Of a DNA stretch of 64,000 nt, positions 42,446-52,342 are shown in pieces (positions within the stretch are counted from its first letter, which is position 1; each line of letters begins with the position of its first letter). A program made the position numbers and the translations under genes. The notes beneath the pieces are model-generated. The model ran no database searches and was not told where the DNA came from. It saw only the letters and a program-made list of their open reading frames with translations. The stretch spans positions 1-64,000 of the forward strand of contig NZ_WJBG01000152.1 in assembly GCF_009709555.1 (NCBI RefSeq), in the 5' to 3' direction. Source of the stretch: Streptomyces blattellae (GTDB taxonomy: Bacteria > Actinomycetota > Actinomycetes > Streptomycetales > Streptomycetaceae).

Positions 42446-43548
42446 ACGACGGGCCGGCCCCGCGGAGAGGCCCCGGGGAGCCCTGGGGCGGTGTGCGTCC
42501 GTTCTCGATCAAGACCAAGCTGGGTGCGCTCGTCGTCATCTCGGTCCTGATCACCACCGGCCTGATGATGATCGCCATGCGCACCGAGACCGAGCTGCGC
42601 TTCATCACGGTCTTCTCAATGATCGCCACGCTGCTGATCACGCAGTTCGTGGCGCACTCGCTGACCGCGCCGCTGGACGAGATGAACGCGGTGGCCCGGT
42701 CGATCGCGCAGGGCGACTACACACGCCGGGTGCGTGACAACCGGCGCGACGAGCTGGGCGACCTGGCCGAGACGATCAATGCCATGGCCGACGAGCTGGA
42801 GGAGCAGGAACGCCAGCGCAAGGAACTGGTGGCGAACGTCTCGCACGAGCTGCGCACGCCGATCGCGGGCCTGCGCGCGGTGCTGGAGAACATCGTCGAC
42901 GGCGTGACCGAGGCCGACCCGGAGACCATGCGGACGGCCCTGAAGCAGACGGAGCGGCTCGGACGGCTGGTCGAGACCCTGCTCGACCTCTCCCGGCTCG
43001 ACAACGGCGTGGTACCGCTGAAGAAGCGGCGTTTCGAGGTGTGGCCGTATCTGTCGGGCGTGCTGAAGGAGGCCAACATGGTCTCCTCGGTCCGCGCGGG
43101 CATGGCGTCCGGATCCGGCAGCCACACCCGTACGGACGTCCATCTGCACTTGGACGTGTCACCGCCGGAACTGACCGCGCACGCCGACCCCGAGCGGATC
43201 CACCAGGTCGTCGCCAACCTCATCGACAACGCGGTCAAGCACAGTCCGCCGCACGGCCGGGTGACCGTGAAGGCCCGGCGCGGGAACTGCCCCGAGTCGC
43301 TGGAGCTGGAGGTCCTCGACGAGGGGCCCGGTATCCCCAGGTCGGAGTGGCACCGCGTGTTCGAGCGGTTCAACCGGGGAGCCGTCAACCGCCCGCACGG
43401 ACCGGGCAGCGACGGCGGCACGGGGCTGGGCCTGGCGATCGCCCGCTGGGCGGTGGATCTGCACGGCGGCCGGATCGGCGTGGCCGAATCTGCGCGAGGT
43501 TGCCGGATTCTGATCACCCTTCCGGGCGAGCCATCTATGCCAAGTTGA
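42442..43548 (+). CDS. Sensor histidine kinase
   Basis: 368 residues. Two membrane segments close together (about 28-46 and 53-72), so almost no extracytoplasmic sensor; a HAMP domain (70-122); H135 in NVSHELRTPIAGL; and an intact ATPase with NLIDNAVKHSPP, LDEGPGIP and GGTGLGLAIARWA. The very short outer loop suggests it senses membrane state or acts with a partner. Cotranslated with the response regulator (ATGA). Confidence 0.95.
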   Translation: MNDGPAPRRGPGEPWGGVRPFSIKTKLGALVVISVLITTGLMMIAMRTETELRFITVFSMIATLLITQFVAHSLTAPLDEMNAVARSIAQGDYTRRVRDNRRDELGDLAETINAMADELEEQERQRKELVANVSHELRTPIAGLRAVLENIVDGVTEADPETMRTALKQTERLGRLVETLLDLSRLDNGVVPLKKRRFEVWPYLSGVLKEANMVSSVRAGMASGSGSHTRTDVHLHLDVSPPELTAHADPERIHQVVANLIDNAVKHSPPHGRVTVKARRGNCPESLELEVLDEGPGIPRSEWHRVFERFNRGAVNRPHGPGSDGGTGLGLAIARWAVDLHGGRIGVAESARGCRILITLPGEPSMPS

Positions 43549-43829
43549 CGTAAAGTTCGAACCGGAGCCAGAAGATCCATGTCGGTCCCCGCTGATGGAC
43601 ACGTGTGATCAGGCAGATGCCCGCGCCATGATCGCGCCGGGTCGGGGCCGAGCCATCCCTTCCGCACCAGAACCACGCTTGTTTCCCGCCATTTCCACCA
43701 CCGAAACACGCGGTTCAGTGTGACTTACACGACGATGAGCAGGCCCGGACTGACCTTCGCGGCCATGGGGGCGTAGCCTTGATTCCCGCTGTCCATCACC
43801 TTGTGAAGCGGAAGAGGGCGGTTGCCGCC
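43549..43829. other. Intergenic region before kgd
   Basis: 281 bp without a gene. GC content drops around 43560-43740, consistent with a kgd promoter, but I cannot assign hexamers. No strong hairpin follows the kinase stop, so partial readthrough into kgd is possible. Confidence 0.35.
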
Positions 43830-46800
43830 GTGTCGCCACAGTCCCCCAGTAACTCGAACATCTCGACCGACACCGACCAAGCGGGGAAGAACCCCGCGGC
43901 CGCGTTCGGTCCGAACGAGTGGCTCGTCGACGAGATCTATCAGCAGTACCTCCAGGACCCGAATTCCGTAGACCGCGCCTGGTGGGACTTCTTCGCCGAC
44001 TACAAGCCCGGGGCCACCGCCCCGTCGGCTCCGGCGGGTACCACGGCCGCGGGGGCCGCGGGCACCACCACGGCTCCGCCGGCGCAGGCCCCGGCCGCGC
44101 CCGCCGCCCCGGCTCCGGCCCCGGCGGCCCCGAAGCCCGCCGCCGCGGCTCCCGCCCCGGCGAAGGCGCCCGCCAAGCCCGCCCAGCCCGCCGCCGCGCC
44201 GAAGGCCAAGGCCGAACCAGCCCCCCAGGCCCCCGACGGCCCGGAGTTCGTGACGCTGCGCGGCCCGTCCGCCGCGGTCGCCAAGAACATGAACGCCTCG
44301 CTGGAGCTGCCCACGGCCACGTCCGTGCGCGCGGTCCCGGTGAAGCTGCTGTTCGACAACCGCATCGTCATCAACAACCACCTCAAGCGCGCCCGGGGCG
44401 GGAAGATCTCCTTCACGCACCTGATCGGCTACGCGATGGTGCAGGCCATCAAGGCCATGCCGTCGATGAACCACGCGTTCGGCGAGAAGGACGGCAAGCC
44501 GACCCTCATCAAGCCGCCGCACGTCAACCTCGGCCTCGCCATCGACCTGGTCAAGCCCAACGGCGACCGCCAGCTGGTCGTCGCGGCCATCAAGAAGGCC
44601 GAGACGCTCAACTTCTTCGAGTTCTGGCAGGCCTACGAGGACATCGTCCGTCGGGCCCGCGACAACAAGCTGACGATGGACGACTTCACCGGCGTCACGG
44701 TCTCGCTGACCAACCCCGGCGGCCTCGGCACCGTCCACTCGGTCCCCCGCCTGATGCCCGGCCAGTCGGTCATCATGGGCGTCGGCTCCATGGACTACCC
44801 GGCGGAGTTCCAGGGCACCTCCCAGGACACGCTGAACAAGCTCGGCATCTCCAAGGTCATGACGCTCACGTCGACGTATGACCACCGGGTGATCCAGGGC
44901 GCGGCCTCCGGCGAGTTCCTGCGCGCGGTCGCCAACCTGCTCCTCGGCGAGAACGAGTTCTACGACGAGATCTTCGAGGCGCTGCGCATCCCCTACGAGC
45001 CGGTCCGCTGGCTCAAGGACATCGACGCCTCGCACGACGACGACGTGACGAAGGCCGCCCGGGTCTTCGAGCTGATCCACTCCTACCGGGTCCGCGGCCA
45101 CGTCATGGCCGACACCGACCCGCTGGAGTACCGCCAGCGCAAGCACCCCGACCTCGACATCGTCGAGCACGGCCTCACACTCTGGGACCTGGAGCGCGAG
45201 TTCGCCGTCGGCGGCTTCGCCGGCAAGTCGATGATGAAGCTGCGCGACATCCTCGGCGTGCTGCGCGACTCGTACTGCCGCACCACCGGCATCGAGTCCA
45301 TGCACATCCAGGACCCCAAGCAGCGCAAGTGGATCCAGGACCGGGTGGAGCGCGGCCACACCAAGCCGGAGCGCGAGGAGCAGCTGCGCATCCTGCGCCG
45401 GCTGAACGCCGCGGAAGCCTTCGAGACCTTCCTGCAGACGAAGTACGTCGGCCAGAAGCGCTTCTCCCTGGAGGGCGGCGAGTCCGTCATCCCGCTGCTG
45501 GACGCGGTGCTGGACTCGGCCGCCGAGTCCCGCCTGGACGAGGTCGTCATCGGCATGGCCCACCGCGGCCGGCTGAACGTCCTGGCCAACATCGTCGGGA
45601 AGTCGTACGCCCAGATCTTCCGCGAGTTCGAGGGCAACCTCGACCCGAAGTCGATGCACGGCTCCGGTGACGTGAAGTACCACCTGGGCGCCGAGGGCAC
45701 GTTCACGGGCCTGGACGGCGAGCAGATCAAGGTCTCCCTGGCCGCGAACCCGTCCCACCTGGAGACGGTCGACCCGGTCATCGAGGGCATCGCCCGCGCC
45801 AAGCAGGACATCATCAACAAGGGCGGCACGGACTTCACGGTCCTGCCGGTGGCGATCCACGGCGACGCGGCCTTCGCGGGCCAGGGCGTGGTGGCCGAGA
45901 CCCTGAACATGTCGCAGCTGCGCGGCTACCGCACCGGCGGCACGGTCCACGTCGTCATCAACAACCAGGTCGGCTTCACCGCCGCGCCGGAGTCGTCCCG
46001 CTCGTCGATGTACGCCACCGACGTCGCGCGCATGATCGAGGCCCCGATCTTCCACGTGAACGGCGACGACCCGGAGGCCTGCGTGCGCGTCGCGCGGCTG
46101 GCCTTCGAGTTCCGCCAGGCCTTCAACAAGGACGTGGTGATCGACCTCATCTGCTACCGCCGCCGCGGTCACAACGAGTCGGACAACCCGGCGTTCACGC
46201 AGCCGCTGATGTACGACCTGATCGACAAGAAGCGCTCGGTGCGCAAGCTCTACACCGAGTCCCTGATCGGTCGTGGCGACATCACCCTGGAAGAGGCCGA
46301 GCAGGCGCTGCAGGACTACCAGGGCCAGCTGGAGAAGGTCTTCACGGAGGTCCGTGAAGCGGTCTCCCAGCCGGTGACGGCTCCGGTGTCGGACCCGCAG
46401 GCGGAGTTCCCGGTCGCCGTGGGCACCGCGATCTCCACAGAGGTCGTGAAGCGGATCGCCGAGTCCCAGGTCAACATCCCGGACTCCTTCAGCGTCCACC
46501 CGCGTCTGCTGCCGCAGCTGCAGCGCCGGGCGGCGATGGTCGAGGACGGCACGATCGACTGGGGTATGGGTGAGACCCTCGCGGTCGGCTCCCTCCTGCT
46601 GGAGGGCACCCCGGTCCGCCTTTCCGGCCAGGACTCCCAGCGGGGCACTTTCGGCCAGCGCCACGCGGTTCTCATCGACCGTCAGACGGGCGGGGAGCAC
46701 ACCCCGCTGCAGTACCTCGCCGAGGACCAGGCGCGTTACAACGTCTACAACTCCCTGCTGTCCGAATACGCGGTCATGGGCTTCGAGTACGGCTACTCGC

Positions 46801-47618
46801 TGGCCCGCCCCGACGCGCTCGTGATGTGGGAGGCGCAGTTCGGCGACTTCGTCAACGGCGCGCAGACGGTGGTCGACGAGTACATCTCGGCGGCCGAGCA
46901 GAAGTGGGGCCAGACGAGCGGCGTGACGCTGCTCCTCCCCCACGGCTACGAAGGCCAGGGCCCGGACCACTCCTCGGCCCGTGTCGAGCGCTTCCTCCAG
47001 CTCTGCGCCCAGAACAACATGACGGTCGCGATGCCGACGCTCCCGTCGAACTACTTCCACCTCCTGCGGTGGCAGGTGCACAACCCGCACCACAAGCCGC
47101 TGGTGGTCTTCACGCCGAAGTCGATGCTGCGCCTCAAGGCCGCCGCGTCGAAGACGGAGGAGTTCACGTCGGGTCAGTTCCGCCCGGTCATCGGCGACTC
47201 GACGGTGGACCCGGCCGCGGTCCGCAAGGTCGTCTTCGTGGCGGGCAAGCTGTACTACGACCTGGAGGCCGAGCGCCACAAGCGCGGCGCCACCGACGCC
47301 GCATCTGCCGCGACGGCGATCATCCGCCTTGAGCGGCTGTACCCGCTGCCGGGTGCCGAGCTCCAGGCCGAGATCGCCAAGTACCCGAACGCCGAGAAAT
47401 ACCTGTGGGCCCAGGAGGAGCCGGCGAACCAGGGCGCCTGGCCGTTCATCGCCCTCAACCTGATCGACCACCTCGACCTCGCGGTCGGCGCCGACGTCCC
47501 CCACGGCGAGCGGCTGCGGCGCATCTCGCGTCCGCACGGCTCGTCCCCGGCGGTCGGCTCCGCGAAGCGGCACCAGGCCGAGCAGGAGCAGTTGGTGCGT
47601 GAGGTGTTCGAGGCGTAG
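43830..47618 (+). CDS. kgd: Multifunctional 2-oxoglutarate dehydrogenase/decarboxylase (Kgd, E1/E2 fusion)
   Basis: About 1262 residues. N-terminal segment with DEIYQQYLQDP that docks the complex, an Ala/Pro-rich linker (about 60-135), an E2-type acyltransferase domain (140-360) with STYDHRVIQG, then a thiamine-diphosphate E1 domain (410-1260) with GMAHRGRLNVLAN and GDAAFAGQG. It lacks a lipoyl domain, as in the mycobacterial enzyme, and needs partner E2 and lipoamide dehydrogenase from elsewhere. It carries out the 2-oxoglutarate step of the TCA cycle. GTG at 43830 is the family start; a longer TTG start at 43779 adds only basic residues. FHA proteins of the GarA type are known regulators. 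Confidence 0.96.
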   Translation: MSPQSPSNSNISTDTDQAGKNPAAAFGPNEWLVDEIYQQYLQDPNSVDRAWWDFFADYKPGATAPSAPAGTTAAGAAGTTTAPPAQAPAAPAAPAPAPAAPKPAAAAPAPAKAPAKPAQPAAAPKAKAEPAPQAPDGPEFVTLRGPSAAVAKNMNASLELPTATSVRAVPVKLLFDNRIVINNHLKRARGGKISFTHLIGYAMVQAIKAMPSMNHAFGEKDGKPTLIKPPHVNLGLAIDLVKPNGDRQLVVAAIKKAETLNFFEFWQAYEDIVRRARDNKLTMDDFTGVTVSLTNPGGLGTVHSVPRLMPGQSVIMGVGSMDYPAEFQGTSQDTLNKLGISKVMTLTSTYDHRVIQGAASGEFLRAVANLLLGENEFYDEIFEALRIPYEPVRWLKDIDASHDDDVTKAARVFELIHSYRVRGHVMADTDPLEYRQRKHPDLDIVEHGLTLWDLEREFAVGGFAGKSMMKLRDILGVLRDSYCRTTGIESMHIQDPKQRKWIQDRVERGHTKPEREEQLRILRRLNAAEAFETFLQTKYVGQKRFSLEGGESVIPLLDAVLDSAAESRLDEVVIGMAHRGRLNVLANIVGKSYAQIFREFEGNLDPKSMHGSGDVKYHLGAEGTFTGLDGEQIKVSLAANPSHLETVDPVIEGIARAKQDIINKGGTDFTVLPVAIHGDAAFAGQGVVAETLNMSQLRGYRTGGTVHVVINNQVGFTAAPESSRSSMYATDVARMIEAPIFHVNGDDPEACVRVARLAFEFRQAFNKDVVIDLICYRRRGHNESDNPAFTQPLMYDLIDKKRSVRKLYTESLIGRGDITLEEAEQALQDYQGQLEKVFTEVREAVSQPVTAPVSDPQAEFPVAVGTAISTEVVKRIAESQVNIPDSFSVHPRLLPQLQRRAAMVEDGTIDWGMGETLAVGSLLLEGTPVRLSGQDSQRGTFGQRHAVLIDRQTGGEHTPLQYLAEDQARYNVYNSLLSEYAVMGFEYGYSLARPDALVMWEAQFGDFVNGAQTVVDEYISAAEQKWGQTSGVTLLLPHGYEGQGPDHSSARVERFLQLCAQNNMTVAMPTLPSNYFHLLRWQVHNPHHKPLVVFTPKSMLRLKAAASKTEEFTSGQFRPVIGDSTVDPAAVRKVVFVAGKLYYDLEAERHKRGATDAASAATAIIRLERLYPLPGAELQAEIAKYPNAEKYLWAQEEPANQGAWPFIALNLIDHLDLAVGADVPHGERLRRISRPHGSSPAVGSAKRHQAEQEQLVREVFEA

Positions 47619-47641
47619 TCCTCGCTGACGGCACGCACGGC

Positions 47642-47682
47642 GAAGGGCCCGGTTCCGGAGTTTCTCCGGGGCCGGGCCCTTC
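47642..47682. terminator. Strong bidirectional terminator after kgd
   Basis: GAAGGGCCCGG (47642-47652) pairs perfectly with CCGGGCCCTTC (47672-47682), and an inner CCGGAG/CTCCGG stem closes a 3-nt loop. It separates the convergent kgd and TIR/NB-ARC/TPR genes. Confidence 0.9.
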
Positions 47683-47695
47683 ACTGTGTGTGCCG

Positions 47696-50600
47696 TCAGC
47701 CCAGGAAGGGCTCGAAGTCCCAGTAGGGGCGCGTGCGCTGGCGGGCCGAGATGGTGTGCGGGTGCTGCGCGCCGAGCGTCCGGGTCAGCGCCAGCAGGCC
47801 GTCTTCCTCAAGTTTCCCGGCCTCCTCCTGCTCGCGCGCCGCGCGCAGGTCCGCGGCCAGGGCCACCTGCCCGGACAGCGTGAGCGGATGCTCGTCGCCC
47901 AGCGCGTGCCGGGACCGGCGCAGCGTGTCCCGGCTCAGCTCGACGGCCTCGGCGATACGGCCGTTGAAGTTCCGCCCGCTCGCGGCGTTGAGGGCGCAGC
48001 CCAGGACCCACGGGTGGTCCGGGCCGAGCGTGGCGGTGAGGCCGGCCAGCGCGGCCTCGAACATCGACATGGCCTCGGCGCGTTCACCGGCGGCCTGCAT
48101 GACGAGGCCGCTGTTGGAGAGCATGCCGGTGGCGACCGGGTGCGCGGGGCCGAGGAGGGAGCGGTAGCCCGCCTCCGCCTCGTCGATCAGGTCCCGGGAC
48201 TGGCTGAGGTCACCGTGTTCGCGCAGGTAGTTGCCGTAGTTGCAGATGAAGGCCAGGGTGCGGTAGTGCCCGCGGCCGTGCACCTGCGCCAGCTGTTCGA
48301 GGAGGCTGGCCATCTCGGGGCCCACGTCCTGGGTCTGGCCGCCGTCGCGGCGGCGGCAGATGACCAGCTGGCCGCGGGCGGAGAGGGTCTGCGGATGCTG
48401 CGGGCCGAGCACCTGCACATGCAGCCGGACCAAGGGCTCCTGACGCGTGAGCGCGTCGCGCCAGCGGCCGAGGAAGCGCAGGTCCTGCACGACCGCGTTG
48501 CCCGAGCTGAGCGTGTTGATGTGCCGGGCGCGCAGCACGCTCTCCCGCCGGGCGAGGGTTTCCAGATCGAGGTCGTACGCCTCCTGGTACCTGCCCAGGA
48601 GCCGCAGGCCGACGCCGAGGTTGTGCCGGGCGATCAGCGTGACGGCCTCGTCCGGGCCGAGTTGCCGGTGGTAGCCGTCGAAGGCCTCCCGCTGCAGCTC
48701 GTGCGCGTCGCCGTAGCGGCCCAGGTGACGCAGGTCGGCGGCCATGGAGCCCTTGGTGGAGAGTTCGGCCAGCTCGTTGCGCGGCTCGGCGGTGTGCAGC
48801 TGCTCGTGGACGCCGCGGTCCAGCTCGTAGGCGTCGCGGAAGCGGCCCATCGCCCGCAGGATGTTGCCCTCCTGCGTGGTCAGGTCGAGCATGGGCTGGG
48901 CCAGCGGATCCATGAACCGCGACCAGTGGTCGCGGATCCGCTGCGCCAGGTCCAGGCCGCTCTTGTACTCCCCGCTGCGGAAGCAGTACCGCAGGCAGTT
49001 CAGGACGGTCTCCTGGACCCGGGTCTGGGTGCTGCTGAGCGCGCCGGAGGGCTCCAGATGCGGCACCAGTTCGGCGTAGAGCGGCCAGTTCCTGCTGTCC
49101 AGCGGGTTGCCGGGGTCGGCCTGCGCGATCAGGACGCGGACCGCCCGGCGATGGGTGGTGCGGCTGTCCTCGCTGGTCAGCTTGGAGACGATGTCGTGGA
49201 CGAGCCGGTGCATGTGCACCGACTCCTGGTGCGGGCCCATCTCCGCGCCGACCGGGCCCCGGGTCTCGCGGGTGAGCACCGAGTAGTTGACCAGGGTGTC
49301 CAGGGCGCGGGTCCAGGCGGCCAGGTCGGTCGACATCCACCGCAGCTCCTCGGGGAGGTCGGCCTGCGGGTAGGCGCGGATGAGGCCGAGCGGGATGCGT
49401 CCGGGCGCGAACGAGGTGCACAGGCCCAGGACGTCGATGGCCTGCGGCTGCGCGTTGCGCAGGCGGTTGAGCAGTATCGACCAGGAGGTCATGGACGACT
49501 GCGGGAAGCCGTCGCCGGTGATGGGCTCGTCGACCGTGGTGAGCCTGCGCTCACGGACCATCCGCAGATACTCCGGTACCTCCATGCGCGACTCGCCGAG
49601 CCAGGAGGCGGCCTGGACGAGCGGCAGCGGTACGTCGCCGAACTCGGCCGCGACCTCGTCCGCCTGGTCGGCGGTGATGTGAGGAGCGCGGCGCATCAGA
49701 TAGGCGGTGGACTCCGGGCGCAGGAAGGCGGGGATTTCGAGGACGTCGGTGTACTCGCTCCAAGCGCGGTTGCGTGAGGTGACGAGGACGTGCCCGGAAC
49801 CCTGCGGGAGCAGCGCGTTGATCCCGTCGGTGTCGTCCCAGCCGTCGAAGATCAGCAGCCAGTTGGCGTGCGGCTCGCCGCGTCGCAGGGCGTCCCGCAC
49901 GGCGCGGATGCGTTCGCCGGGCTCGCTGCCGATGCGCAGCCCGAGTTCCACGGCGAGTTCGCCGAGCCGGTCCCGCTGGATGTTGCGGTCGTCGGAGTTG
50001 ACCCACCACACCACGTCGTAGTCGGGGCTGAACCGGTGCGCGTATTCGGCGGCGAGCTGGGTCTTGCCGATGCCGGACATGCCGAGCAGGGTGCATACGG
50101 CGGCGCCGCGGTCGGCGTCGGCGAGGCGCTGGTGGATGCCGGTCAGCAGGTCGTCGCGGCCGGTGAACCGCGGGTTACGGCGCGGCACCTCGCCCCAGAT
50201 CTCGCACCGTGTCTCGGGGTAGCGGACCCTGATGGCGGGCGGCCTGGGGGTACGGCGGCGTTCCAGGCCCAGCCGCCGCAGCAGGCGCTCCTCGGCGGCC
50301 TCCTCGCCGAGCCCCCACAGGCTCGCGGGTTCGAGGACCGCGGTGGCCGGCAGGAGCGGCCGGTTGGTGAGGTTGACGGCGGCGAACCGGTCGGAGTGAG
50401 CGGCGACGAAGCCGCGCAGGGCGTCGTTCCACTCGCCGGCCGGGCGCGGGCCCAGTTCGAAGAACCAGTCGTCGAGGACGAGGAGCACCGGGCCGGAGGA
50501 CAGCAGCAGGTCGCCGAGCGAGTCCTCCAACGGGACCTCGCGCGGCGGATCCCAGCGCTGCAGTGTGGCCTGGTTTCCGTGACTCTCCAGGCACTGGGCG

Positions 50601-50698
50601 ATCCATGTCGCCCACGAGCGGTGGTAGCCCGGGAAGACCACCAGGACGCGTTCGGGTGCCGAGGCACCGTCCCCGCCCGACCGCCGCTGTTCCGCCAT
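47696..50698 (-). CDS. fxsT: TIR-like/NB-ARC/TPR protein, FxsT-type (NLR-like)
   Basis: 1000 residues with the domain order of an NLR. Residues 15-135 form a TIR-like fold (VLVVFPGYHRSWATWIAQCL, then the RWDP strand and E89-W90 at the TIR active-site position). Residues 175-480 are an NB-ARC NTPase with P-loop GMSGIGKTQ (206-214), Walker B-like WLLIFDGWDD and sensor VLVTSRN. Residues 560-985 are tetratricopeptide repeats with recurrent LGRYxxA and LGPxHPxTL elements. It is the type called FxSxx-COOH system TPR protein. Likely role: NTP-gated switch or sensor. GGGAG is 6 bases before the ATG. It converges with kgd and is the last gene of the conflict-type locus. Confidence 0.9.
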   Translation of the reverse strand: MAEQRRSGGDGASAPERVLVVFPGYHRSWATWIAQCLESHGNQATLQRWDPPREVPLEDSLGDLLLSSGPVLLVLDDWFFELGPRPAGEWNDALRGFVAAHSDRFAAVNLTNRPLLPATAVLEPASLWGLGEEAAEERLLRRLGLERRRTPRPPAIRVRYPETRCEIWGEVPRRNPRFTGRDDLLTGIHQRLADADRGAAVCTLLGMSGIGKTQLAAEYAHRFSPDYDVVWWVNSDDRNIQRDRLGELAVELGLRIGSEPGERIRAVRDALRRGEPHANWLLIFDGWDDTDGINALLPQGSGHVLVTSRNRAWSEYTDVLEIPAFLRPESTAYLMRRAPHITADQADEVAAEFGDVPLPLVQAASWLGESRMEVPEYLRMVRERRLTTVDEPITGDGFPQSSMTSWSILLNRLRNAQPQAIDVLGLCTSFAPGRIPLGLIRAYPQADLPEELRWMSTDLAAWTRALDTLVNYSVLTRETRGPVGAEMGPHQESVHMHRLVHDIVSKLTSEDSRTTHRRAVRVLIAQADPGNPLDSRNWPLYAELVPHLEPSGALSSTQTRVQETVLNCLRYCFRSGEYKSGLDLAQRIRDHWSRFMDPLAQPMLDLTTQEGNILRAMGRFRDAYELDRGVHEQLHTAEPRNELAELSTKGSMAADLRHLGRYGDAHELQREAFDGYHRQLGPDEAVTLIARHNLGVGLRLLGRYQEAYDLDLETLARRESVLRARHINTLSSGNAVVQDLRFLGRWRDALTRQEPLVRLHVQVLGPQHPQTLSARGQLVICRRRDGGQTQDVGPEMASLLEQLAQVHGRGHYRTLAFICNYGNYLREHGDLSQSRDLIDEAEAGYRSLLGPAHPVATGMLSNSGLVMQAAGERAEAMSMFEAALAGLTATLGPDHPWVLGCALNAASGRNFNGRIAEAVELSRDTLRRSRHALGDEHPLTLSGQVALAADLRAAREQEEAGKLEEDGLLALTRTLGAQHPHTISARQRTRPYWDFEPFLG

Positions 50699-50774
50699 CG
50701 CACGCTCCCTGTTCCCGCGTCTGCCGCTTTTCGCGCCACACGCTAACGCAATGCACTCATATCCACACGAAGTG

Positions 50775-52067
50775 TCACAGAACGTTTTGGGCCGTCACCC
50801 CGAGGCTTGCGTGGTGCCTACCCATCTCCTGGACGAACTCCCTTCCGGCACAGGTCAGTTCATCGGATTCCAGCAGGAGGGACAAGGCCTCACCCACCTC
50901 TTCCCGCTGCGCTTCGAATCGCTCCCGGGCCCTGCGCCGCCACTCCGCGGGTGCCCGGGATCCATGGCCCGTCCGCCACCACAGGTCGGCGAGCGCCAGA
51001 TGCGCATAGGCGCCCTGGAGCACCGCCGGAACGGGCCGGGGATCGGAGCGCCACGCCACCCGGTGCGCGGTGCCCCGGCCGGGACGGCACAACGGGACGA
51101 GCCCGTCGAGGGCGGCGAGCTTGCTGTGGTGCGTCTCGTGCACCAGGGACTCGGCAAGCTCCCGCCCCTCGTCGGGCAGCTGGGTCAGAGCGGCCCCCGG
51201 GGCGGCCCGGAGGGTGGCGCCCATCGAGGTGCCTCCCGGGCGCTCCGCGGGCGCCAGTGGCACCACGGCACGCAGCAGCGCCCGCAGTTCGGCGGCGCGG
51301 TCCGGATCCGTCGCCGACAGCAGCGCCGAGGCCTCGCGCCACCGACGGGCCCACATCCGGTAGGAGCTGTCGGGGCGTTCGGCCGCGAGCAGGGACTGCG
51401 GCCCTATGCCACGCGGCGGCACCCGGTACGGGTCGAGGTCGTCGAAGACGACGGTGCCGCCGGGCAGGGTGCGCAGCGCGGACCAGCCGGGTCCGCGCCC
51501 GGCCCCGCCGGGTGCGCCGCCGTCCGGCCGGGCCACCGGCCGCGGCAGCAGGACGTCGTTGCGGCCCGCCTCGTCCGTGATCCGCACCAGCCCCGGGTGC
51601 CCGCCCAGACGCGCGTGGCCGGACGGGCAGCGCAGCACGCCGAGGCCGGGCAGCACCAGCGCTCCCGAGGGCGTCGGGAGCGTACCGTCGACCGGGCAGC
51701 CCGCACGGACGGCGGCCGCGACGGCCACTCCGCCCGCATGGGCCAGCTGCAGTGCGAAGGCCGCTCCCTCCGGAGCGGCGAGCGCCTCGGTGAGCCAGGC
51801 TCCGGTCATCGGGTAGTCGACGACGTCCCGGACCGCGGCGGCGTCGGCCCGCTCCGCCCGCACCAGCAGCGCCCAGTCCCGCTCGAAGCGACGCCGGACC
51901 GCCGGGGTGAGCGCGGCGGACTGCCGTTCGACGCGGACGAGGAGGGACTTGACGAGCAGCATGCGACGCGCGTGGAGTGCGACACGCAGTACCGTCGTGG
52001 CCTTCGGCGCGGGCCGGGTCCTCGCGAGCGCCGTGAAGACTTCGGAGGAGACCGGAGCCTGCGTCAT
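50775..52067 (-). CDS. HExxH-type peptide beta-hydroxylase-like protein
   Basis: 430 residues. Near the C-terminus lies H310-E-T-H-H314, within SLVHETHHSKLAAL, the HExxH signature of the family annotated as 2-oxoglutarate-dependent peptide beta-hydroxylases associated with RiPP and FxSxx loci. The N-terminal 300 residues (for example LLVRVERQSAALTPAVRRRF) are mostly helical and not otherwise recognised. It is translationally coupled to the small leader-like gene upstream (4-bp overlap), which is therefore its probable substrate or partner. A zinc peptidase is the main alternative reading. The TIR/NB-ARC/TPR gene follows after 76 bp. Confidence 0.82.
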   Translation of the reverse strand: MTQAPVSSEVFTALARTRPAPKATTVLRVALHARRMLLVKSLLVRVERQSAALTPAVRRRFERDWALLVRAERADAAAVRDVVDYPMTGAWLTEALAAPEGAAFALQLAHAGGVAVAAAVRAGCPVDGTLPTPSGALVLPGLGVLRCPSGHARLGGHPGLVRITDEAGRNDVLLPRPVARPDGGAPGGAGRGPGWSALRTLPGGTVVFDDLDPYRVPPRGIGPQSLLAAERPDSSYRMWARRWREASALLSATDPDRAAELRALLRAVVPLAPAERPGGTSMGATLRAAPGAALTQLPDEGRELAESLVHETHHSKLAALDGLVPLCRPGRGTAHRVAWRSDPRPVPAVLQGAYAHLALADLWWRTGHGSRAPAEWRRRARERFEAQREEVGEALSLLLESDELTCAGREFVQEMGRHHASLGVTAQNVL

Positions 52068-52342
52068 CCCCGGTCTTCCTCGGCCTGCCCGACCCCGGCG
52101 AGTCCGACTGAAAACGTACGCTCGTCACGCTCTCCCGGGCTGGACTGCCCCCCTTCGCCGTCCCCGTACCAGACCTCCCGGAACTCGGTGGCGCCGCACA
52201 GCACTTGCTCGACTGCCGCGCTGAGCCCCGGGTCGTCCATGGCACGCAAGGTCCGCAGGTCCACGTCGGTGAGGTCGGGCAGGGGCGCGGTACGTCCGGC
52301 GTCCTCACCGGGGCCGGCCGCCCTCTTCCGCTGCTCCGCCAC
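52064..52342 (-). CDS. Small FxSxx-precursor-like protein
   Basis: 92 residues from a GTG at 52342, preceded by the strong ribosome site GGGAGGAG at 7-base spacing; the frame is open to 52438, but that part overlaps the duplicated tail sequence. The middle block LPDLTDVDLRTLRAMDDPGL followed by SAAVEQVL resembles the leader region of FxSxx-COOH-type precursor proteins. The C-terminus does not end in FxSxx. It reads FREVWYGDGEG, then a polar tail with RTFSVGLAGVGQ. The 4-bp overlap with the HExxH gene suggests a substrate/enzyme pair. Function is inferred from context. Confidence 0.65.
   Translation of the reverse strand: MAEQRKRAAGPGEDAGRTAPLPDLTDVDLRTLRAMDDPGLSAAVEQVLCGATEFREVWYGDGEGGQSSPGERDERTFSVGLAGVGQAEEDRG

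Noticed and set aside
43779..43829. Upstream TTG start for kgd
   Set aside because: Adds a short basic stretch not typical of the family; the GTG at 43830 gives the usual N-terminus.
43725..47684. 1319-codon minus-strand frame opposite kgd
   Set aside because: Pure shadow of kgd codon bias; repetitive Arg/Val/Leu/His composition without any motif.
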